A stretch of 64,000 bases of DNA from JBBRZM01 sp963813635 (lineage in GTDB: Bacteria; Actinomycetota; Acidimicrobiia; IMCC26256; JBBRZM01): the NCBI GenBank assembly GCA_963813635.1, contig CAWEZO010000007.1, positions 992,001 to 1,056,000 of the forward strand, read 5' to 3'. A program made the translations under genes and the position numbers. Of this stretch, positions 27,566 through 36,966 are shown one piece after another. The notes under the pieces were generated by a model, which ran no database searches, was not told the origin of the DNA, and was given only the letters and a program-made list of their open reading frames with translations. How positions within the stretch are numbered: position 1 is the first letter of the stretch; the number at the start of each line of letters is the position of its first letter.

Positions 27566-27949
27566 ATGGAGTTTCCGGAGGGGTTGCGGTATTCGTCGGA
27601 GCATGAGTGGGTGAACGTCGAGGGGGAGCGGGCGCGGGTCGGCATTACGGATTTTGCGCAGGACGCGTTGGGGGACGTGGTGTACGTGGAGCTGCCCGAT
27701 GTCGGGTTGGAGGTGATCGCCGGCGCGAGCTGTGCGGAGGTGGAGTCGACGAAGTCGGTGTCGGAGATCTACGCGCCGGTGTCGGGCCGGGTGGGCGAGG
27801 TCAACGACGCGCTGAGCGACGCCCCCGAGCAGCTCAACCAGGAGCCGTACGGCGGGGGATGGATCTTCGTGGTCGAGATGGCCGATCCCGCCGAGGTAGA
27901 GGCCCTGATGGACGCCGCCGCGTACCGCCGGCTCGTCGAGGAGGAGTAA
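27566..27949 (+). CDS. gcvH: Glycine cleavage system H protein
   Basis: The product of about 127 residues has LRYSSEHEWV at the N-terminus and the lipoyl-lysine motif in VESTKSVSEIYAPVSG, plus the YGGGWIF C-terminal strand. It carries the aminomethyl group between the P, T and L proteins. ATG 27566 is preferred over GTG 27560 because AGGG at 27555-27558 sits at correct distance. It starts a block whose order matches Rv1826 onward. Confidence 0.96.
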   Translation: MEFPEGLRYSSEHEWVNVEGERARVGITDFAQDALGDVVYVELPDVGLEVIAGASCAEVESTKSVSEIYAPVSGRVGEVNDALSDAPEQLNQEPYGGGWIFVVEMADPAEVEALMDAAAYRRLVEEE

Positions 27950-28024
27950 CGCCCACGGTGCTCGACCTTCAGTTGAGGTCGACTGTGCATTGCCGCCTGA
28001 ACCGGGCGTCGATACCCTCTCGGT

Positions 28025-28501
28025 ATGATCTGTCACCGGTGCGGCCACCAGAACCCGCAAGGAGCCAACTTCTGTTCCTCCTGCGGGGCGTCCCTCGGGG
28101 GTGACGAGGAGACGCTGAGCATCGCGGCGATCGAGGACCGGCTCGAGCTCGAGGATGAGTTCGGCGAGCTCCTGGGCGGGCTCCCTGAGGGCGTGGGCGT
28201 GCTGCTCGTCCGCCGGGGCCCCAATGCCGGGAGCCGCTATCTCCTCGAGCGCGACGCCACGACGGTCGGCCGCCACCCCGACTCCGACATCTTCCTCGAC
28301 GACATCACCGTCTCGCGGCGACACGCGGTGGTGGAGCGGATCGAGGGCGGCTACCAGGTCCGCGACGTCGGGTCGCTCAACGGCACCTACATCGGCCACG
28401 ATCGGGTCGAGGTCGCGCCACTGCACCGGGGCGACGATCTCCAGGTGGGCAGGTTCGTCCTGACGTTCCTGCAAGGCGGCGCGCTCGAGGATGCCGAATG
28501 A
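28025..28501 (+). CDS. garA: GarA/OdhI-type FHA protein with N-terminal zinc ribbon
   Basis: Residues 1-25 form a zinc ribbon (CHRCGHQNPQGANFCSSCG), residues about 27-35 hold an EETLS segment, and residues 60-150 an FHA domain with GRHPDSDIFLDD and SRRHA plus VGSLNGTYI. The FHA part is very close to mycobacterial GarA. GarA binds and inhibits 2-oxoglutarate-consuming enzymes until Ser/Thr kinases phosphorylate its N-terminal ETTS motif, and EETLS is the likely counterpart. The zinc ribbon is not part of mycobacterial GarA. It overlaps ftsR by 4 bases. Confidence 0.93.
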   Translation: MICHRCGHQNPQGANFCSSCGASLGGDEETLSIAAIEDRLELEDEFGELLGGLPEGVGVLLVRRGPNAGSRYLLERDATTVGRHPDSDIFLDDITVSRRHAVVERIEGGYQVRDVGSLNGTYIGHDRVEVAPLHRGDDLQVGRFVLTFLQGGALEDAE

Positions 28502-29325
28502 GCGAGTCCGGTGCGCACTTGTCGATCGGTGAGGTCCTCGCGCAGCTGCAGGAGGAGTTTCCCGACATCACGATCTCGAAGATCCGATTCCTCGAGAGCC
28601 AGGGTCTCGTCGACCCCGAGCGCACGGCGTCGGGCTACCGCAAGTTCTATTCGGGTGACCTCGCCCGCCTGCGCTGGATCCTGTTCCAACAACAGGAGCA
28701 CTTCCTGCCCCTGAAGGTGATCAAGGAACGCCTCGACGAAGTCGGGCCGGGCGAGATCCCGGCCGACCCCGTGGAGGAGAGCGCGCCCGAGGCTCCGGCG
28801 ACGGGTCGCAAGGGACGAAAGAAGGCGGGGAAGTCGGCGAAGCGCGCCGAGGTTCGCACGGCGCTCTTCGATGTTCCGACGCTGCCGCTCGCCGAAGCCG
28901 AGCGCGAACCCGACGAGCCGGTGGCCCGCACCCTGGAGGGGGGTGTGAGCCTGACGCGCAGCGAGCTGGCCAAGGCCACGGGCCTCGACGACGCCGCGAT
29001 CGCAGAGCTCGAGTCGTTCGGCCTGCTGGTGCCGGCGGCCGGAGCGGGAGACCGGGTGCTCTTCGACGAGGAGGGCCTCGCCGTGTCGCGGCTCGCGGCC
29101 GGATTCGCGGCTCACGGCATCAGGGCCCGGCATCTGCGGATGTACAAGACGTTCGCAGAGCGGGAGGCGCTGCTCTTCGGCCAAGCGCTGCTGCCGTATC
29201 TTCGTCAGCGCAATCCCGACGCGCGCAGCAAGGCTCAAGAGGATCTTGCGGAGCTGGCACGGCTCGGTGCCAACATGCGAGGAGTGTCGCTCCGCCGCGC
29301 GGTGCACGAGTCATTCTCCGAGTGA
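28498..29325 (+). CDS. ftsR: MerR-family regulator FtsR
   Basis: The 275-residue protein begins with a MerR winged helix (LSIGEVLAQLQEEFPDITISKIRFLESQGL, then SGYRKFY). A basic/acidic linker follows, then a C-terminal domain with LTRSELAKATGLDDAAI and HGIRARHLRMYKTFAEREA. This is the layout of Rv1828/FtsR, which in corynebacteria activates ftsZ. Its place after garA supports the assignment. ATGA coupling to garA suggests co-translation. Confidence 0.93.
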   Translation: MSESGAHLSIGEVLAQLQEEFPDITISKIRFLESQGLVDPERTASGYRKFYSGDLARLRWILFQQQEHFLPLKVIKERLDEVGPGEIPADPVEESAPEAPATGRKGRKKAGKSAKRAEVRTALFDVPTLPLAEAEREPDEPVARTLEGGVSLTRSELAKATGLDDAAIAELESFGLLVPAAGAGDRVLFDEEGLAVSRLAAGFAAHGIRARHLRMYKTFAEREALLFGQALLPYLRQRNPDARSKAQEDLAELARLGANMRGVSLRRAVHESFSE

Positions 29326-29943
29326 CCAACACCCCCGCGCCACTGGTCAGCGCGCCTCCCGTCCTGCGCGATCGCGCCGGTCTGCAGGCGACCGTCGCGC
29401 GCCCTCGGCCGTGAGATCAGCCGCGATCATCCCGATGGTGTGCTGCTCGTCGGTGTGCTGAAAGGCGCGCTGATCTTTCTCGCCGACCTCGCGCGTGCGA
29501 TCACCGACATCGACGTGCAGTTCGACTTCATGGCGATCTCGCGGTACGCACCCGACTCGGGTCGGGTGCGAATCCTCAAGGATGTCGACATCGACATCAC
29601 CGGCCGTGACGTCATCATCGTCGAGGACATGGTCGACACCGGGCTCACGCTCGCGTACCTGCGGCGCCATCTCGAGGAGCGGTCACCGCGTCGCGTCGAA
29701 GTGTGCACGCTGCTCGATCGTTCCGCGCGTCGCATCGTGCCCACCGAGGTGCGCTATGTCGGCGAAGAGATCGGCGGTGACGTGTTCGTGCTGGGGTTCG
29801 GGCTTCACCACCTCGAGCTGTACCGCAACCTTCCGTTCATCGTGGAGGCCGACCGGACGGTCTTGCGTGAACGTCCCGACGCATACGTCGATGTGCTGTA
29901 CCCGAGGCGCGCGGGTCGCCCCGCGGGCGCCCGACCTGCGTAA
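29322..29943 (+). CDS. hpt: Hypoxanthine phosphoribosyltransferase, one frame break
   Basis: From GTG 29322 (overlapping the ftsR stop) about 28 codons run to a frame break near 29395-29405, in a GCGCGCC tract. The second frame then reads ALGREISRDHPDGVLLVGVLKGA and continues through the PRPP motif VIIVEDMVDTGLT, LLDRSARR and FVLGFGLHH. Removing a single base restores a normal 205-residue enzyme that salvages hypoxanthine and guanine. Its position inside the gcvH-garA-ftsR block is not seen in Mycobacterium. Confidence 0.9.
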
Positions 29944-29995
29944 AGGTGGCCGATCGGGTAGCGGTTGGGCAGGGGAGGCCCGGTGGTACAGTTCC

Positions 29996-30502
29996 ATGTC
30001 CGAGCCGGAGGCGCCCGTGATCCGTCTGTCGCTGGTAGGAGTACGAGTCGAGGTTCCGACGAACCAACCGATCGTGTTGCTCCGCGAAGATGAAGGCCAG
30101 CGGTACCTTCCGATCTTCATCGGACCCCCCGAGGCAACGGCGATCGTGTATGCGTTGCAGGGCATGGACACGCCCCGACCCATGACACACGACCTGTTCA
30201 AGACGGTGCTCGACGACATGGCCGTGCACCTCCAGCACATCGTGATCACCGAGTTGCACGACGGCACGTTCTACGCCGAGCTCGAGCTCGTGCGCGACGG
30301 CAACGCCTATCGCATCTCGTCCCGGCCTTCCGACGCGATCGCCCTTGCGGTGCGATACGAGGAGACCGTGCCGATCTTCGCGGAGGAAGACGTGCTCGAG
30401 GAGGCCGGTGTGCTCTTCGAGAACGACGAGGAGGACGAGGAGCAGATCGAGGAGTTCCGTGAGTTCCTCGACCAGGTCCGTCCGGAAGACTTCGCACAGT
30501 AG
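29996..30502 (+). CDS. DUF151 bifunctional nuclease family protein
   Basis: The 168-residue protein has the DUF151 core: LVGVRVEVPTNQPIVLLRE, YLPIFIGPPEATAI, PRPMTHDLFKTVLDDM and ISSRPSDAIALAVR. An acidic C-terminal tail follows. It corresponds to Rv1829 of the conserved block. The family is annotated as bifunctional DNase/RNase from plant and bacterial members; its role in this cluster is unknown. Confidence 0.92.
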   Translation: MSEPEAPVIRLSLVGVRVEVPTNQPIVLLREDEGQRYLPIFIGPPEATAIVYALQGMDTPRPMTHDLFKTVLDDMAVHLQHIVITELHDGTFYAELELVRDGNAYRISSRPSDAIALAVRYEETVPIFAEEDVLEEAGVLFENDEEDEEQIEEFREFLDQVRPEDFAQ

Positions 30503-30656
30503 GGCGGCGGGCAACCCTCGAGCTGTGGTTGACCCCAACAGAACGTTGACCTCGAGGGAGCCTCACTGTACGGTTGACAGTCTCGTAACTACGCACGTGT
30601 GATTCCCGCGTTCGGGACCGCTGGGGGCCCCGGACGCGGCAACGGGGGAGCCGGCA

Positions 30657-31250
30657 TTGGCGGCACGGAAGTCCACATCAAAGCCTCGACCGAAGCCCGC
30701 GACACGAGCCAAGCGCCCCGTCGTCACACAGGAAGTTCTGCCGGGCACGTTCGCCGGCGAGGAAGAGGCCGGGTTCCGCGGTCCGCAGGTGTGCGCGATC
30801 GTCGGCATCTCGTACCGGCAGCTCGACTACTGGGCGCGCACGGAACTCGTGCGGCCGTCACTTGCCGACGCGCAGGGGAGTGGCACGCAACGCAGTTACT
30901 CGTACCGCGACCTCGTTCGCCTGAAAGTGATCAAGAGCCTGCTCGACTCCGGTGTGAAGTTGCAGGTGGCGCGCAAGGCGATCGAGTACCTCCGCGAAGA
31001 CGTCGGTGAGGATTGGGGCACGGTGAGCCTCGTGCTCAACGGCACCAACTCGGTGCTCGCGCGCACCGGCGATGACCTCGTCGACCTCGTGCGCCACGGT
31101 CAAGGCGTGCTCAACATCGTGCCGCTGGGCTCCGTCGTCGAGGAGCTCGACGCGAGCATCCACGATCTCGGTCCCGAAGCCGCGGCGGCGCCGGCAGGTC
31201 CGGCACGTCCGACGCGCGGACGTGCGCCGAAGGCGTCGGGCGGAGGGTAG
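30657..31250 (+). CDS. MerR-family regulator (Rv1830-like)
   Basis: The 197-residue protein starts at TTG 30657, with GGGGGAG just upstream at good spacing. It has a basic N-terminal tail, then a MerR helix-turn-helix (FRGPQVCAIVGISYRQLDYWAR, SYSYRDLVRLKVIKSLLDSG) and a C-terminal domain ending in a Pro/Ala/Arg-rich tail. It is the second MerR regulator of the conserved block. The target genes cannot be read from the sequence. Confidence 0.9.
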   Translation: MAARKSTSKPRPKPATRAKRPVVTQEVLPGTFAGEEEAGFRGPQVCAIVGISYRQLDYWARTELVRPSLADAQGSGTQRSYSYRDLVRLKVIKSLLDSGVKLQVARKAIEYLREDVGEDWGTVSLVLNGTNSVLARTGDDLVDLVRHGQGVLNIVPLGSVVEELDASIHDLGPEAAAAPAGPARPTRGRAPKASGGG

Positions 31251-31257
31251 TCGTGCA

Positions 31258-31698
31258 GTGACCGACGACGGTCTCTCCCTTGAAGGCGTGCACTTCGCGC
31301 ACAACTCCGAGCGACAGTTCGCCAAGCTGCTCGACTTCTACGGGATCGACTGGGAGTACGAGCCGCGCACCTTCACGCTCGAGCGTGACCGCGAGGGCAA
31401 CCCGGTGCAGGCCTTCACGCCCGACTTCTACCTGCCGGCGTACGACGTCTACATCGAGATCACCACGCTCAACCAGAAGCTCGTCACGAAGAAGAACCGC
31501 AAGGCGCGCCGCCTGCGCGAGCTCCACCCCGAGATCGAGATCAAGGTGTTGTACCAGCGCGACTACCTCCATCTGCTGGTGAAGTACGGCTTGGAGGCCC
31601 CGTCGCAGCTCAGCGAGCAGCTCGGAGAAGGACAACCGCTCGGGTTATTCGGCAGTGCCGGGCCTCGGGAGTCCGGAGGCGCTGCGGAGTCTGCCTGA
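31258..31698 (+). CDS. PD-(D/E)XK nuclease-like protein
   Basis: The product of about 146 residues starts at GTG 31258, with GGAGGG 10 bases upstream. It contains SERQFAKLLDFYGIDWEYEP, then FTPDFYLPAYDVYIEITTLNQK. The TPDF Asp, the IEI Glu and the downstream Lys form the PD-(D/E)XK catalytic layout, and the opening Glu fits the helix-1 position. I infer a metal-dependent DNA or RNA nuclease; no partner domain indicates its target. It lies 8 bases after the MerR gene and 26 before gcvT. Confidence 0.75.
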   Translation: MTDDGLSLEGVHFAHNSERQFAKLLDFYGIDWEYEPRTFTLERDREGNPVQAFTPDFYLPAYDVYIEITTLNQKLVTKKNRKARRLRELHPEIEIKVLYQRDYLHLLVKYGLEAPSQLSEQLGEGQPLGLFGSAGPRESGGAAESA

Positions 31699-31723
31699 CT
31701 GCGCAACCTAGGATCCGCCCCCG

Positions 31724-32821
31724 ATGAGTGCCTCCGACCAATCACTGCGGCACTCGCCCCTCGACGGCGTGCACCACGCCCTTGGCGCGCGGATGGCCGA
31801 GTTCGGGGGATGGGAGATGCCGATCCAGTATCCCGACGGCGTGCTCGCCGAGCATCGAGCGTGCCGGGAGCACGCGGTCGTGTTCGATGTGTCGCACCTC
31901 GGGTCGGTGCGGGTGCAGGGGCCGGGCGCATTCGACGTGCTGCAGTGGGTTCTCACCAACGACTTGCGCCGGATCGGACCGGGGCGCGCCCAGTACACGC
32001 ACTTGCTCGATCCCGACGACGCGCACGTCGTCGACGACATCATCGTGTGGTGGTTCACCGATGACGAGTTCCTCGTCATGCCCAACGCGTCCAACACCGC
32101 GCCCTTGCTCGACGCGCTCGAGGGTGGCCCGCGCGTCGGCCGGGAGTGCGTGGTCGCGGACATCACCGAGACCCGCGCGATTCTCGCGGTGCAGGGTCCC
32201 GAAGCGCGTGCCCGACTGGCCGGGATCGACGCCGCGCTCGCGAACGTTGGGCGGTTTCATGTTGCCCGTTCGAGCTTCGACGGTCACGACGGGTTGGTCG
32301 CGGGGACCGGCTACACGGGTGAGGACGGCGTCGAGCTGCACGTGCCGGTCGACGCGGCGCGTGCGACGTGGGAGGCGCTCATCGACGGGGGAGTGGCGCC
32401 CGCCGGTTTGGGTGCGCGCGACACGCTCCGGCTCGAAGCCGGGTTGCCGCTCCACGGTCATGAGCTCGGGCCGGGTATCACGCCGTTGCAAGCGGGGCTC
32501 GGGTGGGTGGTGCGCTTCGACAAGGGCGACTTCCGGGGCCGCGACGCGCTGCTGGCCGAACGGGAACGGGGGATCGCCCGCCGGCTGCGCGGACTTCGGG
32601 TCGAGGGGCGTCAAGTGCCCCGGACCGGATGCGCCGTGCTCGTCGACGGCACCCCGGTCGGCGAGGTCACGAGCGGCAACTTCTCGCCCATGCTCGGATG
32701 CGGGATCGCGCTCGCCTTCGTGCGGCCCGATATTGCCGAAGGCGCCGACGTCACGATCGACGTACGGGGCAAGGCGGTGCCGGCGCTCGTCGTGCCGCTC
32801 CCATTCGTCGCCAAGCGCTAG
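31724..32821 (+). CDS. gcvT: Aminomethyltransferase (glycine cleavage T protein)
   Basis: The 365-residue protein is a full-length GcvT: MAEFGGWEMPIQYPDGVLAE, VFDVSHLGSVRVQGPGA, GYTGEDGVELHVP and RLEAGLPLHGHEL. It transfers the methylene group from the H-protein lipoyl arm to tetrahydrofolate. A tandem glycine riboswitch separates it from gcvP, so its own transcription probably comes from upstream. Confidence 0.96.
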   Translation: MSASDQSLRHSPLDGVHHALGARMAEFGGWEMPIQYPDGVLAEHRACREHAVVFDVSHLGSVRVQGPGAFDVLQWVLTNDLRRIGPGRAQYTHLLDPDDAHVVDDIIVWWFTDDEFLVMPNASNTAPLLDALEGGPRVGRECVVADITETRAILAVQGPEARARLAGIDAALANVGRFHVARSSFDGHDGLVAGTGYTGEDGVELHVPVDAARATWEALIDGGVAPAGLGARDTLRLEAGLPLHGHELGPGITPLQAGLGWVVRFDKGDFRGRDALLAERERGIARRLRGLRVEGRQVPRTGCAVLVDGTPVGEVTSGNFSPMLGCGIALAFVRPDIAEGADVTIDVRGKAVPALVVPLPFVAKR

Positions 32822-32870
32822 ATCGAGGGTTTCGGCGGCTATCGTCGGTCGGACAAGCCGCTGACCCTGG

Positions 32871-33037
32871 GCGGGAGAGTCCCCGTGTGGGACGCCGAAG
32901 GAGCAACCTCCCCGGAATCTCTCAGGCCCAAGAACCGCTCGGGTGAGGCAACTCTGGAGAGCAGCTCGCACGTCGAGCTCACCGACGGGGAAAGCCGGAC
33001 CTCCGGCGAATCTCTCAGGTACCGCGACAGAGGGGGA
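32871..33037 (+). ncRNA. Tandem glycine riboswitch controlling gcvP
   Basis: Two aptamers lie back to back in the gcvT-gcvP gap. The first has GGGAGAGTCC, then CGCCGAAGGAGCAA, GGAATCTCTCAGG and ACTCTGGAGAG. The second has CACCGACGGGGAAAGC, GGCGAATCTCTCAGG and GCGACAGAGGGG. The paired CTCTCAGG signatures and the CTCTGGAGAG linker are diagnostic of the glycine riboswitch class. In most bacteria it is a genetic on-switch: glycine binding permits expression of the cleavage system. It ends about 50 bases before the gcvP start codon. Confidence 0.95.
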
Positions 33038-33086
33038 ACGGGACGCCACGGGCGGACCGGATCCGATCGCGGCGAGAGGGGTTGCC

Positions 33087-35968
33087 ATGGGGGAGAAGCG
33101 CACTCGCAGGAGTGGGCCGGACGAAGAGGGCGGCGACTTGGTTCCGCGTCACCTCGGGCCCGATGCCGACCAGCAGCAGGCGATGCTCGACGTACTCGGG
33201 CTCGCGACGCTCGACGAGCTGACCGACCAAGCCGTGCCGAGCTCGATCCGTTCGACCGAACCGCTCCGCCTGCCCGCGGCACGCACCGAAGCCGAAGCAC
33301 TGACGCGCCTACGTGAGCTGGCATCGAAGAACGAGGTGCTCACGTCGCTGATCGGCATGGGTTACGCCGACACGGTCACGCCCACGGTGATCCTGCGCAA
33401 TGTGCTCGAGAACCCTGCGTGGTACACGGCGTACACGCCGTACCAGCCCGAGATCTCGCAGGGACGCCTCGAGGCGCTGCTCAACTTCCAGACGATGGTG
33501 AGCGACCTCACCGCGATGGAGCTTGCCAACGCGTCGCTGCTCGACGAAGGCACCGCTGCGGCCGAAGCGATGGCGATGTGCCGGCGCCTCACGAAGACCG
33601 GCGACACATTCTTCGTCGACGCCGAATGTCATCCTCAAACCATCGCGGTGGTGCAGACGCGCGCCGAGCCGCTCGACATCGCCGTCATCGTGGGCGATCC
33701 GGATACGGACGTTCCGAGCGACGGCGTGTTCGGTGTGCTCCTGCAGTATCCAGGCACGAGCGGTGCGTTGCGTGACGACGCTGCGCTGGTCGAGCGGCTG
33801 CACGCGCAGGGCGCGCTCGTCACGGTGGCTGCGGATCTGCTCGCACTCGTGCTCGTGCGGCCGCCGGGGGAGATCGGCGCCGATGTCATCGTCGGCAACA
33901 CCCAGCGGTATCGGGGTCCCGCTCGGGTTCGGCGGGCCCCACGCGGCCTACATCGCCACCCGCGACGGGTACAAGCGTACGTTGCCGGGACGCCTGGTCG
34001 GCGTATCGGTCGACACGAAGGGACGGCGCGCGCTGCGGCTCGCGCTCCAGACCCGTGAGCAGCACATCCGGCGCGAGAAGGCGACGAGCAACATCTGCAC
34101 GGCCCAGGTGTTGCTGGCGGTGATCGCCGGCCTGTACGCGACGTATCACGGGCCCGACGGTCTGCGCGCGATCGCGGGTGCCGTGCATCGGCGCACCGCG
34201 GCGCTTGCCGGCGCGTTGCGCCTCGCCGGCGTCGACGTGCTCAACAACACGTTCTTCGACACGCTCAGCGTTCGGGTGCCGTCCGGTGCCGACGAAGTGG
34301 TTGCCGGGCGCGCGTGCGCGCGGCATCAACCTGCGGCGCGTGGACGCGGACACGGTCGGCATCTCATGTGACGAGACGACCACCGACGAGCATGTGGTCG
34401 CGGTGCTGGCCGCGTTCGGCGTCGACGGTCGCGCGTTAGCGGACGCCGACGCCGATACGACCGCCGGGATTCCCGCGGCGCTGCGGCGCACGTCGGAGCT
34501 CCTCACGCATCCCGTGTTCCACCGTTACCACTCCGAGACCGAGATGCTGCGGTACCTGCGCCGGCTCGCCGACCGCGACCTCGCGCTCGATCGCACGATG
34601 ATCCCGCTCGGGTCGTGCACGATGAAGCTCAACGCGACGACCGAGATGATCCCGATCACGTGGCCCGAGTTCGGGCGGTTGCATCCGTTCGCGCCGCTCG
34701 ACCAGGCGGCCGGGTATCTCGAGCTGTTCAGGGAGCTCGAGGAAGCGCTGGCCGAGATCACGGGTTACGACACAGTGTCGTTACAGCCCAACGCGGGATC
34801 GCAAGGTGAGTTTGCCGGGCTGCTCGCGATCCGCAAGTACCACGAGTCTCGCGGCGATCAGCAGCGAACGGTGTGCCTGATCCCCGCGTCGGCGCACGGC
34901 ACCAACGCCGCCAGCGCCGCCATGGCCGGTCTCGACGTCGTGGTCGTCGCGTGCGACAGCGACGGCAACATCGACTTCGACGACCTGAAGGTCAAGACCC
35001 ACGACCATGCCCAGCGCCTGTGCGCGCTGATGGTGACGTATCCGTCGACGCACGGCGTGTTCGAGTCGACGATCACCGATGTGTGCGCGCTCGTGCACGA
35101 GCACGGCGGCCTCGTGTACCTCGACGGCGCCAACCTCAACGCGCTCGTCGGCGTGGCGCGCCCGGGCAAGTTCGGCGCCGACGTCTCGCATCTCAACCTG
35201 CACAAGACGTTCTGCATCCCGCACGGCGGTGGGGGACCGGGTGTCGGCCCGATCGCGGTGCGCGAGCTGCTCGCGCCGTTCCTACCCAACCATCCGCAGA
35301 CCGATGCCGCGGGGCCGTCCACGGGCCCGGGCGCGATCGCGGCCGCGCCGTGGGGGAGTGCCGGCATTCTCCCGATCTCGTGGGCATACATCGCGATGAT
35401 GGGCGCCGGCGGATTGCTCGCGGCGACGCAGGTTGCGATCCTCAACGCGAACTACATCGCGCACCGACTCGCGGCGCATTACCCGGTCTTGTACACGGGG
35501 GCGAATGGTCTGGTCGCGCACGAGTGCATCATCGACGTACGGCCGATCACTGCTGCCACCGGCGTGACCGTCGACGACGTCGCCAAGCGGCTCATCGACT
35601 ACGGCTTTCACGCTCCCACGATGTCGTTCCCGGTTGCGGGCACGTTGATGATCGAGCCGACCGAGTCGGAGGACCAGCGGGAGCTCGACCGGTTCTGCGA
35701 CGCAATGGTGGCGATCCGTGACGAGATCCGGGCCATCGGGGAGGGGAGCGTGCCGCTCGACGACAGTGCGCTGCACAACGCGCCGCACCCGGCCGCCGAT
35801 GTCGTCGTCGACGAGTGGCGTCACGCGTACACACGCGAGCAGGCCGCGTATCCCGTGGCCTCGCTGCGCGACGACAAGTACTGGTCGCCGGTGAGCCGCA
35901 TCGACAGCGCCTACGGCGACCGCAACGTGATGTGCTCGTGCCCGCCGGTGACGGATTACGAGCAGTAG
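33087..35968 (+). CDS. gcvP: Glycine dehydrogenase (P protein), two frame breaks
   Basis: From ATG 33087 (GAGAGGGG upstream) the single-chain P protein, about 960 residues, is complete except for one-base frame breaks near 33912 and 34318. The first sits at GNTQR(Y)GVPLGFGGPHAAY, where dropping one C restores the frame. The second lies in a GCGCGC tract before GINLRRVDADTVG. The C-terminal half is intact, with MIPLGSCTMKLNATTEM and the pyridoxal-phosphate lysine in SHLNLHKTFCIPHGG. It decarboxylates glycine onto the H protein. Sequencing error is the likely cause of the breaks. Confidence 0.93.
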
Positions 35969-36048
35969 CGCAGCGGGAAGACCGAGCGGACGGGTGGCCG
36001 TGGCTCGAACGGCGTACGGTGCCCGGCACCCGACACCGAAGGAGCACC

Positions 36049-36945
36049 ATGGCGACGCCGCAGCACGGAATCTTTGCGCAGGGGACCCGGTCCCACTACC
36101 ACCTGGAACTTGATCTGCGACCGGGGAGCGACCCGTCCGCCGTCGGCAGGGCGCTGGCGGGTCTCCGGGAGCCGACCGTGACAGCAGGTGGGCTCAACCT
36201 TGTCGTCGGTCTCGGTCCCGATCTCTGCCGCGCGCTCGCGCCCGACGCGATCCCAACCGCGCTGCGGCCCTTCGAGACGGTCGAGGGCCCGAACGGCCGT
36301 GCACCGTCGACCCAGCACGACGTGTGGGTCTGGCTCCACGGCACCGGTCCCGACGTCTTGCTCGATGCGGCGCGCGCGGTGGTCGCGGTGCTCGCGCCCG
36401 TCGCCGACCTCGCGCTGGAGCAGCCCGCCTTCGTGTATCTCGACAGCCGTGACCTCACCGGCTTCATCGACGGGACGGAGAACCCGCCGGTCGAGGAGGC
36501 AGAGGATGTCGCCTGCGTTCCCGACGGTGAGGTGGGGGAGGGCGGCAGCTACGTGATGACGATGAAGTGGATCCACGACCTCGAGGCGTTCCACGCGCTC
36601 GACGTGGCCGAGCAGGAGGCGGTCATCGGCCGCACGAAGCCCGACAGCATCGAGCGCGACGACAAGCCGCCGACCGCCCACATCAGCCGGGTCGTCATCG
36701 AGGAGGACGGCGAGGAGCTCGAGATCTACCGCCGCAGCGTCCCCTACGGCACGGTCGGGGAGCACGGGCTCTACTTCATCGCCTTCAGCGCGGATCTGAG
36801 CCGCTTCGAGAAGATGCTCGCCCGGATGTTCGACACGACCCGCGACGGCGTGCACGACCGCCTCACCGACTTCACCACGCCGGTCAGCGGCTCGTTCTAC
36901 TTCGCGCCGTCGCTCGAAGCACTCGCCGAGGTGCTGCCCGTCTAG
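36049..36945 (+). CDS. Dye-decolorizing (DyP-type) heme peroxidase
   Basis: The 298-residue enzyme starts at ATG 36049 with GAAGGAG just upstream. It has the DyP distal GxxDG motif in TGFIDGTENP, the proximal His in PTAHISRVV and the distal Arg region SVPYGTVGEHGLYFIAF. It has no Tat signal, so it may be cytosolic or loaded into an encapsulin; no encapsulin gene is in view. It oxidises bulky aromatic donors with hydrogen peroxide. The transposase remnant begins 21 bases after its stop. Confidence 0.94.
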   Translation: MATPQHGIFAQGTRSHYHLELDLRPGSDPSAVGRALAGLREPTVTAGGLNLVVGLGPDLCRALAPDAIPTALRPFETVEGPNGRAPSTQHDVWVWLHGTGPDVLLDAARAVVAVLAPVADLALEQPAFVYLDSRDLTGFIDGTENPPVEEAEDVACVPDGEVGEGGSYVMTMKWIHDLEAFHALDVAEQEAVIGRTKPDSIERDDKPPTAHISRVVIEEDGEELEIYRRSVPYGTVGEHGLYFIAFSADLSRFEKMLARMFDTTRDGVHDRLTDFTTPVSGSFYFAPSLEALAEVLPV

Positions 36946-36966
36946 ACATCCCACGGGTCGTAGGTG

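Noticed and set aside
26480..28474. 660-codon minus-strand frame over gcvH and garA
   Set aside because: It is antisense to clearly identified genes and has no recognisable domain.
33900..34330. Programmed ribosomal frameshifting in gcvP
   Set aside because: There is no slippery heptamer with a downstream pseudoknot, and similar breaks occur in many unrelated genes, so indels are more likely.
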